Shown: positions 9,442 to 20,192 of the stretch, piece after piece
How the letters are laid out: every line of letters starts with the position of its first letter
Position numbering within the stretch: position 1 is the first letter of the stretch
From: Reticulitermes lucifugus
Taxonomy: Eukaryota > Arthropoda > Insecta > Blattodea > Rhinotermitidae
NCBI GenBank assembly: GCA_026260175.1
Contig: JAKCWW010001097.1
Location: forward strand, 46,597-72,649
Length of the DNA: 26,053 bases
Reading direction: 5' to 3'
The notes under the pieces: generated by a model
The model's input: only the letters and a program-made list of their open reading frames with translations
Told to the model about the DNA's origin: nothing
Databases searched by the model: none
Position numbers and translations under genes: made by a program

Positions 9442-10373
9442 GTGAGTCAAAACCCAAGAAATATCAGTTAAACCGTTAGCAGTGTGGACTCATCTGCAGG
9501 AGGATGCTTCTAGTACTTAAACCAATAGAGCACTTCAGGTCACCAGTATGGACTTGTGTTATTCCCACCCCAGAGTGGTTATCTTAGCAGGCCATCTGTA
9601 TTTTAGGCGGTAGCCGCCATGATGCAGGGCTTAATTTAAGGTCAATTTGGCGTTCGTATGAATGTGGTGATTTGTTTATTGTGTTTAGTCCCAATTTGAC
9701 CGCGTTACGTGCCCAAGGCAGGAGTTGTTAATAGGCTCGTGAATTAATTTTGTGCCCTGTTCAACCGCTTGACGTAAGAACACACGGAAGCCCTTTGTTG
9801 GCACAATGGACGTCTATTTACGGAGGTTTTGTTTTAAATGTTCCTGTGTCTATGTTTTCTTATATCACAGGGTTTTCAACTTGAAATTTTCAATCTGCAT
9901 GACTAATGAAAAATAAAAGTCACGAGGATGAGAGAGGGGGAGAGAGAAAAAGAAGCATTTTTACTGTATCTTTCCGTGAATAACTCCCATTATAGGGATT
10001 GTTTGAAGGAGAGAGAGGCATACGTTCTTTCAATTGATGTTTAATGTGAATAAGAAATGATAAATGACAGATTAATTTAATGATGACAATGCCGACACCT
10101 GAACTGCTTTCTATTAAAATTCAGTGAATTCATATTACAAAATTAACAGGATATAAATGAACGTTTATAGAAGATGCCGAATTAAAATAATTTCCACACA
10201 AATCGTCACGCGACCGGATTATTGAAGGCGTGTACTCCTCAAAATGCAGTACTGAATGTATTTATGTACGTGTATGGAGAGTTGAGTTCAAATTAGTGGG
10301 CAAACTTTGTGGGTTTGATCACTACTGCGATGGAGAATTTAAGAATTTTTATTCCTTTATGTCCATATTTACA
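9442..10373. other. No feature seen
   Basis: This follows the candidate exon. It contains a GA-rich low-complexity patch at 9927-9957 and otherwise unremarkable AT-rich DNA. Confidence 0.5.
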
Positions 10374-10646
10374 TACCAGGGTCGTTCAGAAATAAGTTCA
10401 GGATGCAATGCCTGTATCTTCTGTTCCCTGCTTTCAGCTTTAAAAATAACAGTTCAGATTTCACTGCACTGCTATCCCACTTCTTTTCCACAAAGTCCCT
10501 GCCACAACTGTGGCATTTACCATGCCGAGGGGCAGGCTTTTTTATTCCCTATTGTTAGCAGTCGGTATTTATGTTACAAAAACAGTGTAGGTTTTTTGTT
10601 ACAAATTTATGCACCATATAAAGTTATTTTCTGATCGGCCCTCGTA
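10374..10646. mobile_element. mariner-like MITE with TA target site
   Basis: The left end from 10376 reads CCAGGGTCGTTCAGAAATAA. The right end, read on the minus strand from 10644, gives CGAGGGCCGATCAGAAAATA. TA flanks both sides (10374-10375 and 10645-10646). GGGTCGTTCAGAAA-type termini with a TA duplication fit Tc1/mariner. The 269-bp unit has an open frame through it but no transposase motif, so it is an internally deleted relic. Confidence 0.65.
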
Positions 10647-11024
10647 TTCTGGAATATTAGGCCTTTCTCTGCTTATCTTTCCCATTTGAGTGCTATTTCT
10701 GCGGTTTTTGTACATCCTATGGAAGTTAATCTTTAAAATGACAAATTAAATTCAGCATTTTCGAAGTGATTTTATATCACAGGCATGGAAGACGATGAAA
10801 ACCTTTGGGAGGGAAAGAATCGCTTCACGTCACACACAGACAGACACACGTTGCAGTCTTTCCTCCTTGCAGTAGTCTGCATGACCAACAAGAAGGAGGG
10901 CGTTGTCTGAACCTCGTGATTTGATTCTCATATTGAAACAAACCGAATTCCAAGGCGATAAATCGGATAACAAATTTTAATTTTGACTTGTTTCTTATCG
11001 TTTATTATCCTTAACATTCCGTAC

Positions 11025-11215
11025 CATATAATCCTTCGATCAACCACATATAACAACATGTATTGGTGCTTGTCCTCATTGTATTTGAGATAAACTGAGG
11101 ATGGCGCCTTGGCGCCGAAACATGTAGGAGTTATTTAAAACTTATGTACAGTTTTTAATCCTATTATGTTTATTTGTTGGTGAGTGTAGTTGATTGTAAG
11201 GATAAAGCACGGAAT
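11025..11215 (+). repeat. Second hammerhead-bearing inverted-repeat element
   Basis: The left side (about 11017-11075) and right side (about 11145-11215) are diverged reverse complements. Both carry a CATTCCGT block, a TTATCCTTA block and a GATCAACYACA-type block. The right side also shares its ATTTGTTGG(T/A)..GAGTG tail with the element at 1491-1550, and the left flank of that element carries TTCATTCCGTGC (1211-1222). The hammerhead-like core 11095-11126 lies between the arms. Confidence 0.5.
11095..11126 (+). ncRNA. Hammerhead-ribozyme-like motif 2
   Basis: CTGAGGA (11095-11101) is followed by one extra T, then stem II GGCGCC/GGCGCC, GAA (11117-11119), self-complementary ACATGT, and A at 11126. 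The triplet before the predicted cut is GTA. Stem II is fully paired GC. Stem I pairing is poor, so self-cleavage of this copy is doubtful even if the core is sound. Confidence 0.55.
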
Positions 11216-11803
11216 GAATATTATCAAATTAGCAAGTAATCGTGTTTTCATTTTCTACGTTACACTTTTATTTCTAACGAATGGCAACTGTAAGAAATGA
11301 ACAATAGAAAGGACAGTGTAAGTGTCGATCTTCCATGGAGATGTATGTTTAACTTCGTGGCGCAATGAATCAAGAAAATACAATTAAAATATTTGGTGCA
11401 AGAAAACAAGTCACGGTGAACTGCAAGACCGACAACACAAGTAAGTTTACTGCAGCTACAGTCTTCTTATTTACAGCCTGCATTCATTATTTCTGTTATT
11501 TCTAAGGGTGTGGGTTTTCTTTAAATCTTTTCAGATCTCCTTCCGTGTCCTGTACTTCTGCGTGGCGAGCGGGTGAAACAACGAAGCGGGCATTCCCGAA
11601 ACTTTGCAATTGTTACGTTTGTAGTGTTAGTTGTGCATGGGAGGATATGTGATTCAACAGGCGTGTTTCAGAAATGTTTGCATTCACGTGTAATAGCTCT
11701 GCTCTGGCTTAATGTGTGGCACGCTGTGCAAGTATGTAGAAGTACAGCCGATATCGGCGAGTTCATGGCCCGAAAACGGAAAGAATCGCCGTAGAAGTAG
11801 ATG
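11216..11803. other. No supported gene
   Basis: A donor-like GTAAGT at 11440 follows a short open stretch, and an open frame spans 11573-11794, but neither has a matching acceptor or a recognisable protein. Confidence 0.4.
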
Positions 11804-11826
11804 TAGAAGAAGAAGAAGAAGAAGAG
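11804..11826. repeat. (GAA)n microsatellite
   Basis: About seven AGA/GAA units; it creates a spurious Arg-rich reading. Confidence 0.85.
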
Positions 11827-11864
11827 GTATAGCTCCGTCCGTTTTTAATCTCTGCACTGCATGG

Positions 11865-11920
11865 AAGTGGTCAGCTCAACGCCCCGGCCGCATTATTCCT
11901 GGGGAAAGACGCTGCGTTAT
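11865..11920 (-). mobile_element. SINE tail fragment
   Basis: The minus strand reads TCTTTCCCCAGGAATAATGC then GGCCGGGGCG and TTGAGCTGACCAC. This matches the tail module at 7088-7135 (TTTCCAGGGGGTAAAGCGGC onward). No head is present. Confidence 0.5.
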
Positions 11921-12009
11921 CCTTTGAGTAGATGGTGATATTGTAAAGTGAAGCTGAGACTAGCTTTGTATTACCCCTGGCCCCTCATATTAACAAAACA
12001 CACACTAAG

Positions 12010-12425
12010 GTCAAATGACAATCTTCTGGATTACTACACCCTGTAAGGATGCTACATGGTGTAGGAACTCGGAAGGCCATCATTTGAATACCCGAACACC
12101 AGTAAAGACTGCATGTGTCCGAGAACACGCTACTGAAGGGAATATATTGATGCAAGCAGAAGGAAGATGGAGAAAACTGCATTATATAGATAGCTATCCA
12201 TAATTGCTAGGTTCTGCAAATACTATTTGGCTCATCAACTTAGAGAGGGTTAGATGGATGGGGAGCGCAGTACGCATGGGAAAGACTAGAAAAACATGCG
12301 GAATTTGAATCAGAAACTCTGAAGGAAATAAACCGGTTCTGAGACCTAGTCATAGACAAGATTTTATTAAAAAGATCTTAGAATGTAGGCTAGTGTGAAC
12401 TGGAGTAATGTTACTCGACAGAGAG
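12010..12425 (+). pseudogene. LINE ORF remnant 2, degraded
   Basis: Around 12246-12300 the + strand reads RVRWMGSAVRMGKTRK, and further on EGNKPVLRPSHRQDFIKKIL. These line up with the RMRWAGHVARM and [21 protein letters not shown] blocks of LINE ORF2 tails but are heavily mutated, with in-frame stops. Upstream, 12015-12200 reads FWITTPCKDATW and HHLNTRTPVKTACV, similar to another repeat-derived peptide I recall from insects, so this is a composite of old insertions. Confidence 0.5.
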
Positions 12426-12435
12426 AGAGAGAGAC
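12418..12435. repeat. (GA)n microsatellite
   Basis: About eight GA units directly after the LINE remnant. Confidence 0.8.
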
Positions 12436-12929
12436 TATGTTGAGATGTTGAGAATTACGCATTGTTTTCCGTTGCATGTTATTACAGTAAAATGGAACTT
12501 TCAGCGTAAACCCTTTGTGCTTTCAAGCTGCCTACGACTGGTAACCAGCACTGTTCAGTGGCGCTAATTTCAAGCTATTTCATTCTATACGGCTGCAAGG
12601 GGCCTCACCACCTTTCGGCGGGGGAGGGGAGCCGAAAACACTTGTCGATTTTATATTTTGTTTCAAAGATATTTTTATGTGAATTCTTACATTTCTGTAT
12701 CTACATTGCCGCGACATAAGGGATCAGAAAATGACCTTTGTATGTCGCAGAGCTGAATTGTGTGCTGTTAATTGGGCCACGGTGCGGAGCAGTGGCCTGT
12801 ATGTGGATCAGTTGGTCATACAGTTCACTGGGGGAACAGGTACAGTGAAGGCGTGATACTTACAAACACTTGTCCTAAGTATCACGACGATGGAGAACAG
12901 GAACTTCACGCACCGTGGACAGAATATTT

Positions 12930-12971
12930 TGTTCGTTCGTTTGTTTGTTTGTTTGTTTGTTTGTTTGTTTG
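12930..12971. repeat. (TTTG)n microsatellite
   Basis: About ten TTTG/TTCG units. The open frames across it on both strands (reading FVCLFVCL or NKQTNKQT) are artefacts. Confidence 0.95.
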
Positions 12972-13390
12972 GTGGCAAGTGCTGCCTCAATGACGGTGAA
13001 GCAGGCGGCATACAAGCCAGGCGTAGCATTTCAAAATGTATATGTTTGGAACTGAGAGGTTTGAACTCTGGAAAGTATGCGTCCTTCCAAATGAAATCGA
13101 CAAAGATCAGTTTTAGAACTTCTTTCATAAATATGAATATTGGTAAATTAGCCTACTGCAAAATATAGGCCTCATGTAGACATCATTATATACTTTTATA
13201 GCGTATTATATTACTACGAGAATTAAAACCCATAAAACACCGCAGAGAGTACTTCGTCAGTCGGTATACGTTGCAGGAAACGTGTTTATTTCAGGTGTCT
13301 TATAAAATGCCTAAGAACTGCATAACTGACGCCATGGTGCAGGATAAACCTTGAAAATTTAAGTTACTCAGTTGATCAAGATATTCTCCT
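12972..13390. other. No feature seen
   Basis: This is AT-rich sequence without recognisable coding or repeat structure. Confidence 0.45.
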
Positions 13391-14000
13391 TATTATACCA
13401 GACCCGAATATTCATAATTTTGATCACAATAACCTGCTATCTCTCCCTGTCCTGAGCAATAATAATCCAGCTCACAACCTCACATATAATTATTTAAAAT
13501 CTGTTCTAATTCTCTATCCCCCTCTCCTCTTGTTTCAAAGTCTCAGAAGTGGTTTCTTTCATTTATTTTTTCTGACTAAAATTTTCTATATATCTCTGAT
13601 TTTTTCACGCTTACTGCACGACCGTGCACCTGATTTCCTTAATTTGATCACCCTAATAACAAACCATGAAAAGTACCAATTATGAAGATAATCATGAAAT
13701 TTTCTCCAGCTTTTTCCCTCTTAAATCGAGATATTCTCTCCATTCGTTTTTCTTCTCTAACGCCTAACTCTCTATATTTCCCTTAATTTGACAGGCCCAA
13801 GTATCTCGCTAATACAAACCTACAAATAAAATTGTAGTGTTCCTTTTATATTTTATTCTCAATATTTTAAATATTAGGTGGGAAGCAAATATGCTGACAT
13901 GAATGATAAAAATTGTCTCTAAATTCAATCTGCTTGCATTCTCCTGCCGAATTTGATTGTGATCAGTTGTTGTCTTTCCAAAATACTATAATTTTGCCAC
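13390..14000. repeat. Degenerate repeat region (AATTTGATYR motif)
   Basis: Similar segments recur: TTCATAATTTTGATCACAAT (13410), CCTTAATTTGATCACCCTAA (13637), CCTTAATTTGACAGGCCCAA (13782) and GCCGAATTTGATTGTGATCA (13947). GATATTCTC blocks also recur near 13378 and 13730. It looks like old, eroded tandem units of roughly 150-230 bp. 14890-15070 has a similar texture (ACAATTTGACACCAGTTTCA). The period is not sharp, so this is tentative. Confidence 0.35.
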
Positions 14001-14540
14001 ACGTTTAAATCATTTAATAAATATAATTAAAAGAGCTAACGCTATGTATATAAATAATGTAAATGAAAATTAAATTATTGCAAATATTTACCAACTGAGG
14101 GAGATTAATGCTTATAGTAATAACAAAAAAGGTATAATTGGAAAACTGAGTCAGGACTTGGATATATTACAGCTGTTTAAGTTAAACCTATCTCGCAGAA
14201 ATAAAACGGCAAAGTGAATTCAGACTTCGTAGTTACATATAATTACTATGTAAATTACACATACCACCTGCAACACGCGGCAAAAACAGAGACAGTTTCT
14301 GAAGTAATAACTGTCTGCTATCGGAAATAAAATACCTTCTTTTGAAATGTATGTTCAGAGTGAAATTTTATGTAGTAATTATTACAAAACTTGAAGATAT
14401 TAAGTTTTCTGGGATGTTACGTCATGTCGTAAGGTAAATATTTAGAAGCCTAGTCCGTCCATGTTCAGGCTCAAATATTTCGCTCTACTTGGACTGTGTT
14501 TTATAAGTCAAGGATTAAATTATCCTCAATTGCGACGTCT

Positions 14541-14680
14541 GAAGTTTTCACAGTGGTGTTTGAGAGTTCCGTTCTTCTAAGATAAGACTTGCGTCTCTGG
14601 TCGTCGGTTCCCGACATTCCGAACGAGAGTCGGGAACCTATAATTTGTGACGTAACGTCGTATTCCAGAAGAAGAGAATC
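14541..14680. repeat. Palindromic element, second copy with central hairpin
   Basis: The left arm begins TTTTCACAGTGGTG then TTCCGTTCTTCTAAGAT. The right arm holds GTATTCCAGAAGAAGAGAAT, its approximate reverse complement. The centre has an exact 9-bp stem (GTTCCCGAC at 14607-14615, GTCGGGAAC at 14629-14637) around a 13-nt loop. It shares CACAGTGGT and the TTCTTCT..CCAGAAGAA arms with 3611-3690, so the two are copies of one foldback family. Confidence 0.55.
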
Positions 14681-15099
14681 CCATCCTCCATTACTCTTTA
14701 TAATTCATTTTAGTGTGTTCTCAGTATCTCAAATTGCAGGCCTATAACACCGAGAGGGAAGAAGATTTGTGAACGGTGAATTTTAGGGGATTTAGAAGGA
14801 CGCGGTTGTCACATATTCGAGTTGCCATCACTGAATTTTCTTTTAGAGACTAAGCAAACCTCAGTCAGTATAACCACTATTCAGACTAAATTTCGGCCGG
14901 ATACCTCCCTAATAAAAGCCTACCTCTACATGAACCTGCTTGATCTTACATTATCATCCTTTCTATCGCAAATATGACTTCATCTGATTGAACAGTCTAG
15001 TCGTTTTCTACACAATTTGACACCAGTTTCAGCTTCAATCTACCATATCTTCTTCAAGAAAATTTCGCCCTTTCTACCAGTGCAACATGCTGGTGCTAC

Positions 15100-18000
15100 A
15101 TATGAGTGGCATAAATGTTCTTGTAAAATCTGTATTCCATATGTCTGCTTAACTTGTATTTCATAGACAGTGATGAATGAAAATAATAGTGTAAATATGC
15201 ACATCATTTTACATGTACATGTATGTTGATATCTTTTTAATGTGCTAAAGAAGTTGTGTATTTAATCAGAACAGTTAAATAGACATCCATGCTTTTCTGA
15301 CATAAAAATCTGTGTCATTTAAAAAGTACTTTAAAATGTCATTACGCAAGTAATTCAATATATGTGTCCAAAATATGAAAATAATTTACAAATATCGTAA
15401 GTACATTTCGTATAAATTCAGCACTTTTCAGCGGCTGAGCAGAATACGGATATGCATTTCTTACAATACTTTACATTTACACGTGCATTACTTTTCTTAT
15501 GTTTCAGATAAAAAATGTGGAGAAATTTATGAAAGTCTGAACACACTACACAAATCTTAAATTCATTGATTTCAAACCGTGTTCCTTAGACCTTTCTCTT
15601 GACAGTAGGTAAATATTTTAGTATAGTTTAATATGTATGTTGTGAGTAATGAATCATGATGTTTATCATCCCATAGATTTGGTAAAATAATGCGGAAACC
15701 ACTAGTTATAAAAAAAAAGGTTTAATTCATACTTTGTCACATTCCTGAGTGTTATGTACACAACGTGGCAGCAAAGTTTCTTATCTAACATGAATGTATG
15801 AGTACAGAACATTATTCTGGCAACATAAATTTATTTCGTTGCATAACATAGAATGTACTGGCATAAAGAACTGACTTAAAATCAAAACACGTGAAAATTT
15901 TGTGGCTAATTTGAGGAAAATAAATAAGGTTACTCACATAACGTTCACACAATGTTATTTAAATGTAGACCAGTCTTATGGAAGTATGTGATAAATCGTA
16001 AATTAAAAATAACTTAAATTATTGTAAAATATTAAAAATAAACTTAGATACTACATTTTATAAATAAACAGGAAGGTATTTTGATATCTAACATATCCAG
16101 AAGGAAGAGGGATACGTCTCAGTCATTATGTATGTCCTACGTGCATGCTAAGTTTTCTTTCAGTCATTGCTCTACTTTCAAAGTAATCAGTCATTGAACA
16201 CTTACATAAGGGAACAAACATGTTCCACTCTTCTGACAGCTTACTCAAAAGAGACTGCTCAAATCTACACACTTTGACACCAGTGCTGGCTTTACAAACG
16301 ACATACCCTTAACATAGTTCTACAAATACAAAGACAGAAACCCTCATTCCTTCTAAATACAAAAAGTGTGTTACAAGGGTTTGGTGAGCATTGAAATGCG
16401 GAGCTGTGAGTGGTATATAAATTAATATATAAACTAAAATGATAAAACAGTGATGGATATGAAATTACATGTCTATCAAAGCCCCCTATATATTTAAGAA
16501 TTTAGCTCTCCCCCCCGCAAAGCTAAGTCCACCATTTTCAAAAATACTGTAACAACAGGCAAAACACCCAGTGCAGAGTGATCTAAAACTCAATGAAGTG
16601 AGGCTTCAAATTAATGCTGTTAAGAACATGATCTTTAACACTGCATAGTGGGCATGCTAATTGCTTTTATAATTCATTCTCCCAATCTTAACGGTGCAAG
16701 TTTACATTGTAGTCCTGCAGGCTTTTCGTCACGATGTTTACATAATATCATGTGAAATACAGTTATATAAGAATTATTGTTGTAAAATATTTCAAGGGAA
16801 GTTTCACAATGCTTTAAATATTAAATAATGAAAATATTTAAGTCTTCAAATTTTAATGCTCGGTTAAGAGCTCACATTTTCCTGTATTTTTCATGGCTAT
16901 TGAGATAATATTTACCACACACTCTAGTTCTTTTCCCTGCAAATAGAGCTTACATCTGACAATACACTAAATATAACATGACTACTTTTTACTCTATGTA
17001 CATTGGCATACACAAAACCTTGGACTACTCTGATGTTCCATTATTAACATTATTAAATTGTATAATTCACATATAATCATACATTTCTACTATAGTACTA
17101 GTTCACAGAACTAAGTCTGTTTTTTGTGCAAATCAAGGAAGTCCAAGATTATGCAGCGCCTCATACAAATTTATCTGGAAGAAAATATTGCTGACATATA
17201 TAGGGGGCTTAGAGTTTGTTTTATCAGTTCCATGCTTAGACGGATTTGTGCCAGCAATTTCTACATTGCTACTTCTTACTTAGATACTGACTCATTCATC
17301 ATCTAGGCATGGGCCTTCTGGTGCAGCCATAAATGTTACATAGCTTTTAGATGTGAAGAGTGAGACAATATGTAATAACTTGTAAATCATGCATACGTAT
17401 CTCTGCACTCTCTCTGGATAAATTGTATACTCAAAAATGCCATAATAAATTACTTAACAGGTTCCACCAGTTTGACTTACTTTAAAATATCTCCACATCT
17501 TACTACAGTTTAAATTAAAAGTATATTCATAGTTTTCATTATTAAGTAAAAAAATTGCGTCCTTGCTCTGGCTGTGCAAATTTTGACATGTGCGTGTATT
17601 GCCACCTAGGTTTAATCAAGAATTGTGCTACTGACCACTTTAAATTTCTGTACCTTAAAAATTCAGTTTCCTTTCGTTGAATTGTCTTTGAATTGTACAC
17701 ATTTCTTCGTGATAATCCTGCAATAAATGTAAAAAGATCCAAATATCTGCAGAAAAATGTAGGGCCAACCATGGTTAAAATGCCTCCCTTTTCCAGGTGG
17801 TATAAAGCGCCTTGCTGTGTGGCGTCATACTTTAATATCGGTTGAGGTGTCTTACGTACAAACAACGTAGCCTAACTGATGTCACAATGTATATTAAAAT
17901 TATGTTTTTATATGAATTACACAGATATCTCACTCCTGATTTAAACAATGGTAAAGGAACACCCTCCTGCCATCTTGCAAAATGGCTCATTTGGTTGCAC

Positions 18001-18406
18001 TTCTAACAAATTACGGGGTTGCATTTGAGTGCAATATTTCTCTTACTCAGTTGGTAACACTGACAAAATGTCACATGGCAGCCCACTGTCAGGATTAATT
18101 GGAAATCCAAAACAAGTTAGCTGTGAGCTTTGTTGGCAACTAATATCAAATGTTTTCAGTAGTGAATCCTGCGCAAGTTACGGCTTGACATAAACATAGA
18201 TGTATCATTGGCCTGTATGTCAGTCTTCTGACTTCCAAAGAACTCCGTTAAATGAGTGATTTAAGTAAGAAAGTGGAATTTGTCTTGTCCCTGCGATGGA
18301 CTGGCAGAAAGAACTTTTAGTCCCCATTTGTTAATACAAATTATAAAGCTTATTGCATTAATACAGTAACTGCAAGTGATATCTACACTGAGTAAACCAA
18401 AATGTA
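15100..18406. other. AT-rich stretch nearly free of recognisable transposons
   Basis: No intact gene or identifiable element was found across about 3.3 kb. The longest open stretch is a 107-codon minus-strand frame (17542-17865) with no recognised motif. It lies directly 3' of the ZP gene on the minus strand, so part may be an extended 3' UTR; this is inference from position and low repeat content. Confidence 0.35.
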
Positions 18407-18412
18407 TTTATT
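18407..18412 (-). terminator. Candidate polyadenylation signal for the ZP gene
   Basis: TTTATT on the + strand gives AATAAA on the minus strand, 433 nt after the ZP stop codon. Other AATAAA copies occur further downstream, so a longer 3' UTR is possible. Confidence 0.35.
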
Positions 18413-18844
18413 ACATCAACTGTCAGCAGGCCACCATTTACACACCAGAACGTCACACCCTTTTATGTATATTCAAAGTGTCTTAGAAATGGAAGTTACA
18501 GCGCAAGTGCCAACAAAATAGTCAGTTGACGTTACTAACTGTATTTCACCAAAATTTTATGAGCTACGAAAATCACACTTATATAATCTCAAGACACCTT
18601 GTAGGTCAGAATACATATTGCACAGTGTTACAGAAGAACGACACAGTGACCAATGAGAACTCGCATGATGGTTAAGCTATCAGAGGCTTGTACACTGTGT
18701 GACAGCAGTCATTTTTTACTTTACTGACTTGTTTAATCAGCAAGGGATGTGGCAGATGGCTATGCGTATTAGAATCAAACCCAGTTTACATCAAGCCGTT
18801 TTGTTCAAAGTTCTCAAACTCGTGTACTATAAAAGTTCTGTCAT

Positions 18845-20192
18845 TCAGTTGGCAACTTTGACGAATTCTGAGTTGTCGTATCCGTGAGGCACGAACGTCG
18901 TGGTGGCTCCCTTGCGGTCAATGGCTCTCACCCTAACAAAGAGAAATGCAGCGACTAGACATGCGACTACAAGCACCAGAAGCAGCATAACGAGGCCGCC
19001 CACAAAGCTAGGCACTGACATGCAGATGTGTTCTGAGTCGGGCGCCGAGGTGCTCGTGGACTGGATCACCACTGTCTCATTGTTGGACGCGCCATTGAGC
19101 GCAAAGTTAACGTCTCCTGGAGCAACAACCTGGATTATGCGGCTTGTGTTGACGTCCGTCATTTCCTGTGCCTCCCGCTTGTAGATGCGCGTCACCACGA
19201 AGTTCCCGGTGCTCCGCCGCCGCCTGGCGCCCTGCAGCTCTACCTCCACCGAGCGAGGACGCCCGCCCAGTGTAGCTAGGTTGCCCTCAATCTCGTCCAC
19301 AACTCCGCCCTTCCTCTTCACCGTGATGTAAGAATTCTGGTGGCCTGGAAGTGGTGGGGGCGGTAGGTGGATGTCATTGTTGGTGCTGCCGGGTGAAGGA
19401 TGGTGTGGAGCAGGCGATGAAGGGTTGGGAGGATTCGAGGTGGAGGAGCTCTGCTGAGCTTGAGGGGCAGGTACTACATCGGGTTTTGGTTCTGAGAAGG
19501 CTCCTGCTGGACCTGATGGGTGGCGGGGATCGGGGAATGCTGCCGGTGCGCCGTATTCGTTCAGTGGTGGAGCGCCGTACTCGGAGTGCGGAGCGCCGTA
19601 CTCGGAGTGCGGAGCGCCCTCCAGGGACGCGGCAGGGGCTCCGTATTCCCCGCTCAATCCGGCGCCGTGGAGACCGCCTAAACCACCGATACCGAGGGCC
19701 GGAGGCCCGTATTCACCCCCGAAACCAGCTCCTCCACACTTCGGCTCAGGGCAATGGTACCTGCACACTTGAATCACACACTGGAAGTGCACATTCATGG
19801 AGTCCGGGAATTTGAACGCTTGGAAGTATGCGAAAGATACGACGGATGCAGACGGGCCGAAGTTTTTAATCTTTTGGAACTTGCTCATGATCTTGGGGCG
19901 CACGACACAGCCGTACTGGTCCACCAATTGAATGGGAGCCCTCTTTCCGTCGTGTGCCACACAGTTGCGAACCAACATATCGAACTTGCTCTCGTCGTCC
20001 TTGATGGCCAGCACCATGGTCATGGTCTGTCCTATCTTCACAATGCCAGACACTTCCGAGGCCCAAGGTCCTTTGCCGACCTGGATCTGCATCCAGCACT
20101 GCAAGTTGTCGCCCAAAAAGTTGGCCGTGACCGCGTGTAGCATGTCCACTTGGAACGGTCGAAATGTCACCGCCTTCTCGTAGAAATCGTAC
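18845..20192 (-). CDS. ZP gene, last coding exon (ZP-C to C-terminus)
   Basis: Acceptor TTTATTAG lies just before 20192. The exon opens YDFYEKAVTFRPF and continues to the stop at 18845-18847. It holds the whole ZP-C module, the linker, the cleavage site, the membrane helix SFVGGLVMLLLVLVVACLV and the tail ending FVKVAN. GC content is clearly higher than in the flanks, and long open frames in other phases here are shadows of it. Confidence 0.95.

Noticed and set aside
10230..10634. 134-codon plus-strand frame
   Set aside because: Most of it lies inside the mariner-like MITE (10376-10644), and there is no recognisable transposase motif.
12808..13168. Overlapping open frames of about 100 codons on both strands
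   Set aside because: The core is a (TTTG)n microsatellite reading FVCLFVCL or NKQTNKQT; no start or splice context supports coding.
17542..17865. 107-codon minus-strand frame
   Set aside because: There is no domain, signal or splice context; length alone is not convincing in this much DNA.
19351..20140. Plus-strand open frames of 154 and 128 codons
   Set aside because: They are antisense shadows of the GC-rich last ZP exon, with no domain of their own.
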